Below, one piece after another: positions 46,893 through 56,453 of a stretch of 64,000 bases of DNA. The stretch comes from an uncultured Spirochaetia bacterium. Its GTDB lineage: Bacteria; Spirochaetota; Brachyspiria; Brachyspirales; Brachyspiraceae. Position 1 is the stretch's first letter; every line of letters starts with the position of its first letter. The notes under the pieces are model-generated. The model saw only the letters and a list, made by a program, of their open reading frames with translations, did no database searches and had not been told where the DNA came from. The position numbers and the translations under genes are program-made. The stretch covers positions 1-64,000 of the forward strand of contig CAMRBQ010000003.1 in assembly GCA_947040495.1 (NCBI GenBank), written 5' to 3'.

Positions 46893-47426
46893 ATGATAAA
46901 ATATTTGTTACTTATATTTATATTTACTTTGTCTGGTCTAAAACTAGGCACACAAAATTTTGATATATCAACATATAAAGATATAAAAGTTGATTATAAT
47001 ATTGATATAATAAAAGATATTGCCATGTATTATAAACAAGATTTTAACCTTATAAAACATATTTTTGATATATGCGGCCAATTTGACCTAGACCCACTGC
47101 TTTTAATATCTCTTATAAAAGTAGAAAGTGACTTTATACCAGGAGCCGTATCTTCAAGCAATGCCATTGGATATTGTCAGATAAAACCTATCGTATTAGA
47201 AGATATTGGCTATGATTTAGATCAATATAATCCATCAGAGAATATTATGATAGGAGCTATATTTCTAGCAAAACTAATAAATATATATAATAATAATGTT
47301 GAAGAGGCTTTAATACATTATAATGCTGGTACTATGGATAGTATTAGAGAAAAGGGTATCGAATATGCTAGTAATGTATTATACGAATATAATACAATTA
47401 AAATATTTAAAGAAAGGTATAAATAA
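46893..47426 (+). CDS. SLT-type lytic transglycosylase
   Basis: 177 residues with an N-terminal hydrophobic export signal. The catalytic domain shows LLLISLIKVESDFIPGAVSS with the acid Glu in VESDF, then NAIGYCQIKP and EALIHYNAGT, the three blocks of soluble-lytic-transglycosylase folds. It cuts peptidoglycan between MurNAc and GlcNAc, in the periplasm. It is short, essentially the catalytic domain only. It lies between the glycosyltransferase and dxs; a role in flagellar or envelope insertion is possible but not shown. Confidence 0.85.
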   Translation: MIKYLLLIFIFTLSGLKLGTQNFDISTYKDIKVDYNIDIIKDIAMYYKQDFNLIKHIFDICGQFDLDPLLLISLIKVESDFIPGAVSSSNAIGYCQIKPIVLEDIGYDLDQYNPSENIMIGAIFLAKLINIYNNNVEEALIHYNAGTMDSIREKGIEYASNVLYEYNTIKIFKERYK

Positions 47427-47476
47427 AAAATATATTTATTTTTAAAATATGCTATAATATATAATAAAGTTTTAAT

Positions 47477-49369
47477 ATGTATAATACAAATGATTTAAAA
47501 TACTTGGGTAATATTAATAGCCCTGATGATTTAAAAAAAATAAATATTGACAAACTAAATATTGTAGCAGATGAAATCAGAAATGTTATCATTGATACTG
47601 TATCAGAGAATGGCGGACATTTGGCTAGTAATCTAGGTATTGTTGAACTTACGATGATGCTACATTATATATTTAATTCACCTAATGATAAATTTATATT
47701 TGATGTTGGTCATCAAACATATACACATAAAATACTTACAGGCAGACTAAAAGAATTTGATACCATAAGGAAAAAAGATGGATTATCTGGTTTCCCAAAA
47801 CGTATAGAATCTATGCATGATATTGCAGAAACAGGGCATGCCTCTACATCACTTTCAGTTTCACTTGGTGTTGAAGTTGCTAATAAATATTATAATTCAA
47901 AAAATTTTGTTGTAGCTATTATAGGCGATGGTGCTATGACAGGCGGTCTTGCACTTGAGGCTATAAATAATATCTCACATATACCTAATAATTTAATTGT
48001 TATAGTAAACAATAATGAGATGTCTATTGGTAATAATATAGGTGGTATTTCAAAATCATTAAATAATACAATAAATGATAGACATGTACAAGATATGTCA
48101 AAAAAAATAAAAGAGGCTATTGGTATACTCCCATTTGGTAATACAGCAAATGAAATAATTCGTAGGCTTGAAGGCTCTATTAGAAATTTTATAGCACCTG
48201 GCATAATATTTAGAGATTTGGGATTCAAATATTTTGGTCCTGTTGATGGACATGATATAAAAGAATTAGCCAATATATTTAATCAAGTAAAATCAGTAGA
48301 TGGGCCTATTATCATACAAATTAATACAAAAAAAGGCAAAGGATATAAGCCTGCCGAAGAGCATCCTGAAAGTTTTCATGGAACAGGTAGTTTTCATATA
48401 TCAACTGGTAAATTAAAATCAAATAAAGTTAAAACATTTTCATCTGTAGCTGGTGATATTATAATCAATGAAGCATTAATTAATAAATCTATAGTTGCAA
48501 TAACAGCAGCAATGACTGCAGGAACGGGCTTAACAGATTTTGCCAATAAGTATCCTGACAGATTTTTTGATGTTGGAATTGCAGAAGGGCATGCTTCTTC
48601 TTTTGCTTCAGGGCTTTCAATAAATGGTCTAATACCCGTTCTTTTTTTATATTCAACATTTTTACAAAGGGCATATGACCAAGTAATACATGATATAGCT
48701 TTAATGAATCTACATATAATAATAATGATAGATAGAGCAGGCATTGTACCCGATGATGGAGAGACTCATCAAGGTATATTTGATATTGCATATCTTAGAA
48801 TAATACCAAATATTGTAATACTCTCCCCAACAAATGACAAAGATTTTGAGGCGATGTTTAATCTTGCATCCATTACAAAAAGCCCATTTGCGATAAGGTA
48901 TCCAAAAGATAAAATTGAAAATGAATATCCAAAAAACATTACAACAACAAATATATCTATAGGAAAATGCCATATAGTAACTGAAGGCTCTGAGGCTATC
49001 ATAATAAGCTATTCTACAACTGTAAATACAATATACAAGGCATTAGAAAAAATGGGGGACACATCTTCATTTACTCTAATAAATTTGCTCTCACTAAAAC
49101 CACTAGATGAAGAAACATTAATTAAATATTTTAAAAAGCATAATAAAGTTCTCATTATAGAAGAGGCTATTGAATATGGCAGCATAGCAAGTGCTATACT
49201 AGAACTTATAAATAAAAATAATATTAACGATAATGAAATAAAATCAAAAGTATATATACATGCCTTACCAAATACATTTATAGAAACAGCAACTAGAGCA
49301 GAGCTACTTCATAAATATGGTTTAGATGAAGAAGGCATCATAAATATTATAAAAAAATATCTAAAATAA
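47477..49369 (+). CDS. dxs: 1-deoxy-D-xylulose-5-phosphate synthase
   Basis: 630 residues, the standard Dxs length. Recognised blocks: HLASNLGIVELT, FDVGHQTYTHKILTGR, the thiamine-diphosphate motif GDGAMTGGLALEAINN to NNNEMSIGNN, the transketolase middle domain with DRAGIVPDDGETHQG, and the C-terminal domain. It joins pyruvate and glyceraldehyde-3-phosphate in the first step of the non-mevalonate isoprenoid pathway. The start has no strong ribosome site. It converges with thyX, only five bases separating the two stops. Confidence 0.95.
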   Translation: MYNTNDLKYLGNINSPDDLKKINIDKLNIVADEIRNVIIDTVSENGGHLASNLGIVELTMMLHYIFNSPNDKFIFDVGHQTYTHKILTGRLKEFDTIRKKDGLSGFPKRIESMHDIAETGHASTSLSVSLGVEVANKYYNSKNFVVAIIGDGAMTGGLALEAINNISHIPNNLIVIVNNNEMSIGNNIGGISKSLNNTINDRHVQDMSKKIKEAIGILPFGNTANEIIRRLEGSIRNFIAPGIIFRDLGFKYFGPVDGHDIKELANIFNQVKSVDGPIIIQINTKKGKGYKPAEEHPESFHGTGSFHISTGKLKSNKVKTFSSVAGDIIINEALINKSIVAITAAMTAGTGLTDFANKYPDRFFDVGIAEGHASSFASGLSINGLIPVLFLYSTFLQRAYDQVIHDIALMNLHIIIMIDRAGIVPDDGETHQGIFDIAYLRIIPNIVILSPTNDKDFEAMFNLASITKSPFAIRYPKDKIENEYPKNITTTNISIGKCHIVTEGSEAIIISYSTTVNTIYKALEKMGDTSSFTLINLLSLKPLDEETLIKYFKKHNKVLIIEEAIEYGSIASAILELINKNNINDNEIKSKVYIHALPNTFIETATRAELLHKYGLDEEGIINIIKKYLK

Positions 49370-49374
49370 ATATT

Positions 49375-50061
49375 CTAGCGATTTTCTAATGTAGGAAATC
49401 TACCGCATGAAAATGAGCCTTCTGGGCAATACAAAAGTGTATCACAGCTTGCCCCAGAATTAGAAAAAACATTTGGAGCAATCGCCTTTACTATCTCACA
49501 CATAGAGGTAGCCATTTTTCTAATTTCCCATTGTGCACGCATACACATTCTAAGATTAAAGAAATGCATGAGTTCACGAGCATTCATAGTTACAATAATT
49601 TTTGCTTCTTTGGCATTAGGTAAAACAAAACGTGCATCCTCTTTTGCTATACCATTTTCTATAAAGTCATTATATAAATTATATGAATCTTGCATAAACT
49701 TATTATACTTTGCTTTAAATTTTTCATTTTTTTCAATAGAATCTGGAGTTATATAATCAAAAATAGTTTTTTCTTTTATATACCTTTGGCTTTGTTGTGA
49801 ATAACTTGCAAGCCTATGACGTACAAGCTCATGCGTTGTTACACGGGATATACCTTCAATTGCAAATGTAAATGATGCATGTTCAAAGGCACTTAAATGA
49901 CCAAGTGATAATAGTTTTTGTATAAATGTACCTATATCATCTTTTGATATTTTGTCAGCTAGTTCAGTAACATTTGAACCACTATAACACATTTTTGCCG
50001 CTGTTGCTATCACAGTCTCTACATTTTGTGTATATGATAATAATACTATATTTTGTTTCAT
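49375..50061 (-). CDS. thyX: flavin-dependent thymidylate synthase ThyX
   Basis: 228 residues from ATG 50061; a TTG 60 bases upstream is in frame but adds a stretch unlike the family, so I prefer the ATG. The ThyX signature RHRLASYSQQSQRY is complete, preceded by HASFTFAIEGISR and followed by NARELMHFFNLRMC. It makes dTMP from dUMP using FAD, NADPH and methylene-tetrahydrofolate, and is common where ThyA is absent. It lies downstream of the tail of a lost membrane gene and converges with dxs. Confidence 0.94.
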   Translation of the reverse strand: MKQNIVLLSYTQNVETVIATAAKMCYSGSNVTELADKISKDDIGTFIQKLLSLGHLSAFEHASFTFAIEGISRVTTHELVRHRLASYSQQSQRYIKEKTIFDYITPDSIEKNEKFKAKYNKFMQDSYNLYNDFIENGIAKEDARFVLPNAKEAKIIVTMNARELMHFFNLRMCMRAQWEIRKMATSMCEIVKAIAPNVFSNSGASCDTLLYCPEGSFSCGRFPTLENR

Positions 50062-50117
50062 AGAAATATTTAATCCAGTAATAATGAATTTTTTTATAAT
50101 ACTCAATAATCGGTAAA

Positions 50118-50237
50118 TCAAACAGTTTTATTTAATATAGTTATTATCCCACCAACTATTAATACTATATTAAGTAAGTAATCAAAAAATAACTTAGATA
50201 CTTTATTTGCAACTATATTACCAAGCCATACAGAAAT
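50118..50237 (-). pseudogene. C-terminal relic of a membrane permease (TauE/SafE-like)
   Basis: An open minus-strand frame of about 38 codons runs from the end of tkt to TGA at 50120-50118. It reads SVWLGNIVANKVSKLFFDYL and then NIVLIVGGIITILNKTV, the look of the last membrane helix of a TauE/SafE-type exporter. There is no start codon or upstream part, so it is a remnant left by a deletion at the tkt end. Confidence 0.4.
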
Positions 50238-50238
50238 A

Positions 50239-52338
50239 TTATTTTATTATAGATTTTGCTTTATTATATACATTGTCAATAGTAAATCCAAAATACTCTG
50301 CTACCTTATCAGCAGGACCAGATACTCCAAATTGCTCTATATCGATAGATGTAATTCTTTTGTCAAACATAACATTTAAACCTCGAGAAGAGGATGCCTC
50401 AACAAATAATATAGGCTCATCAGTCCCTATAATAGATGCTCTATATTTATCATCAGTATTTGCAAAAATCTCCATAGATGGCATACTTACAACTCTGACA
50501 TTTTTTCCATCAACCTCTAATTTTTTAGCCGCCTCTAATGATATACCAAGCTCACTACCTGTAGCTATTATAATAATATCAGCCTTATTACTATTTGTTT
50601 CATGGAATATATAAGCGCCATTTTTGAAATTATTATAAGCAATCTCTCTATCAAAAGACTTTGCAATAACACTCTCTTCCATATTCTGCCTACTCAAAAT
50701 AATAACAGCAGGCTTATCATTTTCTAAGAAGTATAAATATGAGAATGCGGCTTCCATATCGCTAGCAGGCCTTAGCACTGTTAGGTTTGGAATAAGCCTT
50801 AATGAATTTAAATGCTCAATAGGCTGATGTGTAGGTCCATCTTCGCCAACATATATTGAATCATGACTGAACACAAATAAATGTTTTATATTCATTAAAG
50901 CAGCAAGCCTTATAGGGGCACGCATATAATCTGAAAATACAAAAAATGTCGATGTAAATGGAATGAAAAGTTTATTTGCTCCAATACCATTAGCAATTGC
51001 CCCCATCGCATGCTCTCGTATACCAAATGCGATATTACGCCCTGTGAAGTCGGACTTTTCTATATACTTATCATTTTTAACCGTAGCCTTTGTCGATTCC
51101 ACAAGATCGGCATTGCCGCCAACAATTGAAAGCATTTTATCCGTACAAATAGAAAATACATCGGCACCGATATTTCTTGTAGCATCAGTTGGTTTTGAAA
51201 TTTTATAATTTATTAAAGCATCTCTTAGAACACTCGGCATAATACCTTTCTCAAGATTTTCTAGCATCGCATATTCTTCTTTATGCTCATTTTTATATTG
51301 CTCAAGCATTTCTACCCAATTGTTATATTGATTTTTATTTTCAGAAATACTCTCTTTCATATATGCTAATACTTCTTCATTTTCAAAAAGTGGGCTTTTT
51401 TCAGCCAATGACTTTTCGATAGATTTTTTCATTTCGTCAATATTTTTAGCATTATATTTTTTAGCAAAGAATTCTTTTAATTTACTATTACACATAAAAT
51501 ATGCTATTTCATCGATACCTGCAGGGGCACCATGTATTTTATTTGTACCAGCTAATTTATCAAGCCCTTTACCAATTGTAGTTTTGAGAACTAATACTTT
51601 TGGTTTGCCTTTCATAGATTTTAGTTTAATTATTTTATTAAATGTTTCTTCAATATTATTTGCATCAGCATGCTCAACATGCCAATTTAACGCCTCATAC
51701 CTTGCCTGTATATCTTCAGTAAATGCAATAGATGTACTGCCGTCTATCGTAATACTATTATCATCATATATAGCAATGAGATTGTCCAGTTTCAAATGAC
51801 CAGCCAAACTCATAGCCTCATACGAAATTCCTTCCATATGGCAGCCATCTCCAAGTATTGTAAAAATAGAATAATCAAATAAATCATATCCATTTTTATT
51901 AAATCTAGAGCCAAGCATTTTGCCTTCAATAGCCATACCAACACTATTAGCAATACCTTGACCAAGCGGCCCTGTTGTAACCTCTATACCCTCTTTGATG
52001 TTATATTCTGGATGTCCTGCTGTTATGCTTTTATACTGACGAAAATTTAATAAGTCGTCTAAGCAGAATGGAAACCCTGCCAAATATAAAAATGAATACA
52101 AGAACATAGAGCCATGCCCTGCCGATAAAACAAATCTATCTCTATTTAACCAATACGGTTTTTCACTATTATAATTGAGTATATCATGAAACAGTATCGC
52201 ACCAATATCCGCACAACCCAGTGGCATACCCGGATGACCGCTCTTTGATGTTTGAATAGACATTAAAGTAAGGTAGCGTACATAATCGCCTATAGCAGTA
52301 ATTTTTTCTTGATTGAATTCACAATTATTCTTATTCAT
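50239..52338 (-). CDS. tkt: transketolase
   Basis: 699 residues, full length. The N-terminus shows SKSGHPGMPLG, DRFVLSAGHGS, TTGPLGQGIANSVGMAI and the thiamine-diphosphate motif GDGCHMEG to YDDNSITIDG; the middle domain has FGIREHAMGAIANG and THDSI-like SHDSIYVGEDGPTHQPIEH, and a C-terminal domain closes it. It moves two-carbon units between sugar phosphates in the non-oxidative pentose phosphate pathway. It is a single-gene unit on the minus strand, with a short ORF-free gap upstream. Confidence 0.95.
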   Translation of the reverse strand: MNKNNCEFNQEKITAIGDYVRYLTLMSIQTSKSGHPGMPLGCADIGAILFHDILNYNSEKPYWLNRDRFVLSAGHGSMFLYSFLYLAGFPFCLDDLLNFRQYKSITAGHPEYNIKEGIEVTTGPLGQGIANSVGMAIEGKMLGSRFNKNGYDLFDYSIFTILGDGCHMEGISYEAMSLAGHLKLDNLIAIYDDNSITIDGSTSIAFTEDIQARYEALNWHVEHADANNIEETFNKIIKLKSMKGKPKVLVLKTTIGKGLDKLAGTNKIHGAPAGIDEIAYFMCNSKLKEFFAKKYNAKNIDEMKKSIEKSLAEKSPLFENEEVLAYMKESISENKNQYNNWVEMLEQYKNEHKEEYAMLENLEKGIMPSVLRDALINYKISKPTDATRNIGADVFSICTDKMLSIVGGNADLVESTKATVKNDKYIEKSDFTGRNIAFGIREHAMGAIANGIGANKLFIPFTSTFFVFSDYMRAPIRLAALMNIKHLFVFSHDSIYVGEDGPTHQPIEHLNSLRLIPNLTVLRPASDMEAAFSYLYFLENDKPAVIILSRQNMEESVIAKSFDREIAYNNFKNGAYIFHETNSNKADIIIIATGSELGISLEAAKKLEVDGKNVRVVSMPSMEIFANTDDKYRASIIGTDEPILFVEASSSRGLNVMFDKRITSIDIEQFGVSGPADKVAEYFGFTIDNVYNKAKSIIK

Positions 52339-52462
52339 TTTGTTTCCTATATATTATTTTATTCTTTAAATTAAACATACTTTATATTATACTTTAAGAA
52401 TATTCAATAGTTGTATAATTAGTTTTGCTTGATAAATTATGAGCCTTGATGATTTATGATAT

Positions 52463-52499
52463 AAAAAAGCCCTAGCTTAATTAAAAACTAGAGCTCTTT
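52463..52499 (-). terminator. terminator of the lipoprotein-barrel operon
   Basis: Read on the minus strand, AAAGAGCTCTAG pairs imperfectly with CTAGGGCTTT around an AT loop and is followed by TTTTTT. It lies about 100 bases after the stop at 52602 and before the start of tkt. Confidence 0.65.
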
Positions 52500-52601
52500 A
52501 TATGCATGTCGTTTAAGTTGTACATCGCAATGCAATAGAAAACACAAATATATATAAGTGTTAGATATCTTTACAATGTGCTACTTAAGCCACAGCCAAT
52601 G

Positions 52602-54074
52602 CTAGAATCTGTATGAAAGTTGTACACCATAATTTCTTATGTCAAACAAATCAAATGTATTAGCTGTAGCATTACCTACATTCTGAAATGCATCATTATC
52701 TTCATCTATGAAGTTACCAGCAGCGATAAATACATCAATGAAGAAATCTTCGCCAAGTATAAATCCAAATCCACTGTAAACTTCAAACTGAGATGTAAAT
52801 GCATAGCTATATTCGCTTAATTTTCCACCTTCTTGAAGCTTATAACTTTCAGTTTTAGTATTGTTTGCCCAATTAAGTTTATAATGTAGACCTGCTCTAA
52901 ATTCAAACCACTCTGTAAACAGAATAGCAGTACCAATATTAGCCTCTAAATATGGAGTAACAATATTATTATAAGTCGACATAGTCGGTTCATATACCGT
53001 TTCTTTTGCAGGTATAGCAGGGTCAGAATAAGTTATAGTTACTGTAGTTGTACGCTCCCCTTGATTTAGATGTTCATAGTCGATACCTATTGTAGGCTCA
53101 GCTATAAAAGTAATTTTATCTCCCCAAGTCTTCCACTCCATAGTTGTTTGAAGATATGTTCCAACTTCTATATGAGATTGACCTTTTGTTTCAGTAACTG
53201 TTTTCTCTTCTTTATTAGCTGTAGGATATGGTGCCTCATCAACACTAGTACCCGAATAAGTAGTAAGATTATCAACACTACCTGGTGCAAAAATACCCGA
53301 TTTGAAATTTATACCAGTTTGAAATTGTGTAATAGGTCCAATTTGAACAGGGAAACTAATTTCAGGGTTAATATATAAACTTACAACTGAATTGTCTGTT
53401 TTATTCAAAGTATTTTCAATTTTAGTTGGGGTACCTGTTGCATCATAATCAGCATAATTTATTGAGTTCATATTTATAAGAGCACCAATTGGGACATATA
53501 ATTTAAACATATCTGTATTCCACGCAAAACCGATTTCATGCTCCCATTTAGTACCACTATTATAAGTTCCATTAGTTTGAGATAGTGTACCAGAAGGAAC
53601 TATTGTAGTATTGCGTTCATCAGAATTATAATTTCCTGAACGAGCTATACGATATGAAAATGCAAAAGCACCAAATTTAAAAACTGGGCGTATATTGAAA
53701 GCAGAATTCTCATTGAGTGTTATACTTGAATTTACACCATTAGCACCATTTAACACAGAAGTTTCAGCTCTATCTGCAAACATTTTATATTCGCCTGCGA
53801 TACCAACTGTCATTATATCATTTATAGGCATAGCCCAAAAGCCAGTCATATTGCCCATAGAGTTCTCATTACCCAAAGTCAAAGCAGGTTGATAACCAGC
53901 TGAGAAAAATGTTCTCTCAACATCAAAAATGTCACTAGCATCTAGATTATCAGAATCGCTACTAAACTGACCTGCTGTAGCTTTCTGTCTAGCAGAATCT
54001 GTAAAATCTGTTTGAGCAAAAGCTGTACCAAATGCAGTCAAACATATCAAAATCAAAATTAACTTTTTATTCAT
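52602..54074 (-). CDS. outer-membrane beta-barrel surface protein (copy 1)
   Basis: 490 residues with a signal peptide (MNKKLILILICLTAFGTAFA). The mature protein alternates conserved strand blocks (FFSAGYQPALTLGN, GFWAMPINDIMTVGIAGEYK, FKLYVPIGALINMNS, VSLYINPEISFPVQIGPIT) with loops rich in Thr, Ser and Asn, and ends NYGVQLSYRF, a BAM signal with terminal Phe. It is an outer-membrane barrel of unknown role, possibly a porin or variable surface antigen. Its closest relative is the copy at 54948, also 490 residues. It is the last gene of a four-gene operon. Confidence 0.8.
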   Translation of the reverse strand: MNKKLILILICLTAFGTAFAQTDFTDSARQKATAGQFSSDSDNLDASDIFDVERTFFSAGYQPALTLGNENSMGNMTGFWAMPINDIMTVGIAGEYKMFADRAETSVLNGANGVNSSITLNENSAFNIRPVFKFGAFAFSYRIARSGNYNSDERNTTIVPSGTLSQTNGTYNSGTKWEHEIGFAWNTDMFKLYVPIGALINMNSINYADYDATGTPTKIENTLNKTDNSVVSLYINPEISFPVQIGPITQFQTGINFKSGIFAPGSVDNLTTYSGTSVDEAPYPTANKEEKTVTETKGQSHIEVGTYLQTTMEWKTWGDKITFIAEPTIGIDYEHLNQGERTTTVTITYSDPAIPAKETVYEPTMSTYNNIVTPYLEANIGTAILFTEWFEFRAGLHYKLNWANNTKTESYKLQEGGKLSEYSYAFTSQFEVYSGFGFILGEDFFIDVFIAAGNFIDEDNDAFQNVGNATANTFDLFDIRNYGVQLSYRF

Positions 54075-54109
54075 AATTTTTTATCCTTGTCTTTTTATTT
54101 ATTACAACT

Positions 54110-54838
54110 TTATTGTTGTTGATATTGCTCTACAACCCAAACCCTAACTTTTGTGCCAATGTCTAAACTACCAGATGGAAGTGCAGGTATATCAATCTTT
54201 CCGCCTGTTCCATCTACAGTAATGTTGGCTATATCAGTATCAGTAATCTTTGAAAAAATGTCAGAGCCTTTAGGAGCCGTAGCAATATAAGCTATATGTG
54301 AATCCTTAGCTAGAGGAGGAGTACCAGTACCAACTGCCTTATAATCGGGAACTAATATAGGCTCCTGTGCCGTATCACTCGTAGTAAACTCTCTTGTTGG
54401 TTTGGTTATAGCTAGTTGATCAAAATCAACATTAGCAATTGTCGTATTCTTAGAAAATTGAATATATATATTAGCGGCAGCATATTCATTAGTGTTAACC
54501 TCTAAAAGGCTAATAGTATAAGTGTTGTTAGCGGCATTATACGCAATATTTGCTTCTGTTGTAAACTTCTTACCTTGAGAATTTACTGCTATAGCTACAC
54601 CTGTAGGTGTTCCATTATTCTCAATAGTAGCAGCAGAAATACCAATACGCTTATGGTATGCCACAGTGCTATCTTGCCTACCATTAAGGTCACTCAAGCT
54701 AACAGTATTAATATAGCTTGTCACTGGGGCATCATTTATAGGTTCTTTCTGCAATTCTAATTTTTCTGGATTCAATGCATTAACTCCGCAAGATACAAGA
54801 GCTAAAGCAAAAAATATCAATATCATAATTTTTTTCAT
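54110..54838 (-). CDS. surface lipoprotein paired with barrel copy 1
   Basis: 242 residues. Lipoprotein signal MKKIMILIFFALALVSCGV with lipobox LVSC. The first 33 residues, to LQKEP, are nearly identical to the lipoprotein at 56454; the mature part has diverged but keeps the same ending pattern (SHIAYIATAPKGSDIF, IDIPALPSG, VRVWVVEQYQ). The fold is probably beta-rich. Each such lipoprotein precedes a barrel gene by about 35 bases, suggesting the pair works as a unit. Confidence 0.75.
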   Translation of the reverse strand: MKKIMILIFFALALVSCGVNALNPEKLELQKEPINDAPVTSYINTVSLSDLNGRQDSTVAYHKRIGISAATIENNGTPTGVAIAVNSQGKKFTTEANIAYNAANNTYTISLLEVNTNEYAAANIYIQFSKNTTIANVDFDQLAITKPTREFTTSDTAQEPILVPDYKAVGTGTPPLAKDSHIAYIATAPKGSDIFSKITDTDIANITVDGTGGKIDIPALPSGSLDIGTKVRVWVVEQYQQQ

Positions 54839-54947
54839 TTTAAATTTCCTTTTAATTAAATTTTTATTTCTTATAAAGCAATCTAAAACAAAAATATATT
54901 TACGTTTTAGTATACTCTATAATATCCAACTTAAGCCACAGCCAGTG

Positions 54948-56420
54948 CTAGAATCTATATGATAGCTGAACACCATAATTTCTTATGTCAAATAAACTAA
55001 ATTGAGTAGTAGTCGCAGGATCAACAGGGAAGTTATTACTACCGCTATTATCTATAAAATTACCAGCAGCAATATATATATCAATAAAGAAATCTTCACC
55101 AAGTATAAATCCAACTCCACTATAAACTTCAAACTCAGATTTAAAATCATAACCATACTTGCTTAATTTTCCACCTTCTTGAAGTTCATAACTTTGAGTA
55201 CTAATTGTATTTTCCCAAATAAATTTATATAGTAAACCCGCTCTCAATTCAAACCACTCTGTAAATTTAATAGTACTACCAATATTAGCCTCTAAATATG
55301 GAGTCACAGTATCCATATAACCCGATACAGTAGGATTTATTACAGTTTCTACTGCATCACCATCAACAGGTGTCTCAGTTATTGTTGTTGTTTGGTATCC
55401 TCTATTTCTATGAGTATAGTCAATACCGATTTCAGGCTCAGCTATAAAAGTAATTTTATCTTCCCAAGTCTTCCATTCCATAGTTGTTTGAAGAAAAGTT
55501 CCAACTGCTATGCTAGATTGACCCTCTGTTTTAATAATGTATTTATCTTCTTTAATACTAGTATTTGGAGTTGTGCTAGATTCATAATCAGTACCCGAAT
55601 AAGTAGTAAGATTATCAGTACTACGAGGAGCTAAAATACCTATTGTAAAATTTATACCAGTTTGAAATTGTGTAATAGGTCCAATTTCTACAGGGAAACT
55701 AATTTCAGGGTTAATATATAAACTTACAACTTTATTGTCTGTTTTATTTAATTTATCGATAGTTGTTGCTGGAGCATTTATTGAATTATTTTCAGCCTCA
55801 TTGATTGAGGTGTTCATATTTATAAGAGCACCAATTGGGACATATAATTTAAACATATCTGTCTTCCAAGCAAAACCAATTTCATGTTCCCATTTAGTAC
55901 CACTACCAGAAGTTTTATTAGTATAAACATCTGTACCAGAAGGAATCAATGTAGTCTTCTTTTCAACAGAATTATAATTATTATTGCGAGCTATACGATA
56001 TGAAAACGCAAAAGCACCAAATTTAAAAACTGGGCGTATATTGAAAGCAGAATTCTCATTGAGTGTTATACTTGAATTTACACCATTAGCACCATTTAAC
56101 ACAGAAGTTTCAGCTCTATCTGCAAACATTTTATATTCGCCTGCGATACCAACTGTCATTATATCATTTATAGGCATAGCCCAAAAGCCACTCATCTTAC
56201 CAAAAGAATTACCATTCCCCAAAGTCAAAGCAGGCTGATAACCAGCAGAGAAAAATGTTCTTCCAACATCAAAAATGTCATTAGCATTTACATTGTCAGA
56301 GTCGCTTGTAATTGTACCAGAGGTAGCTTTACTTTTAGCTGAAGGTGTAAAATCTGTTTGTGCAAAAGCCGTACCAAATGCAGTCAAACATATCAAAATC
56401 AAAATTAATTTTTTATTCAT
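54948..56420 (-). CDS. outer-membrane beta-barrel surface protein (copy 2)
   Basis: 490 residues, same signal peptide as copy 1 and same end (NYGVQLSYRF). Strand blocks are almost the same as in copy 1 and loops differ strongly, for example around residues 130-150, 190-210, 260-290 and 330-350. The DNA 5' part of both genes is practically identical over about 190 bases. It follows its lipoprotein gene by 33 bases and precedes the next lipoprotein gene by about 110 bases. Confidence 0.8.
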   Translation of the reverse strand: MNKKLILILICLTAFGTAFAQTDFTPSAKSKATSGTITSDSDNVNANDIFDVGRTFFSAGYQPALTLGNGNSFGKMSGFWAMPINDIMTVGIAGEYKMFADRAETSVLNGANGVNSSITLNENSAFNIRPVFKFGAFAFSYRIARNNNYNSVEKKTTLIPSGTDVYTNKTSGSGTKWEHEIGFAWKTDMFKLYVPIGALINMNTSINEAENNSINAPATTIDKLNKTDNKVVSLYINPEISFPVEIGPITQFQTGINFTIGILAPRSTDNLTTYSGTDYESSTTPNTSIKEDKYIIKTEGQSSIAVGTFLQTTMEWKTWEDKITFIAEPEIGIDYTHRNRGYQTTTITETPVDGDAVETVINPTVSGYMDTVTPYLEANIGSTIKFTEWFELRAGLLYKFIWENTISTQSYELQEGGKLSKYGYDFKSEFEVYSGVGFILGEDFFIDIYIAAGNFIDNSGSNNFPVDPATTTQFSLFDIRNYGVQLSYRF

Positions 56421-56453
56421 AATTTTTTATCCTTGTCTTTTTATTTATTTACT

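Noticed and set aside
48394-49002. Several overlapping antisense open frames within dxs
   Set aside because: They mirror a conserved coding gene, have no ribosome sites and show no recognisable proteins; the same holds for antisense frames in cheA, tkt, neuB-like and rarA genes.
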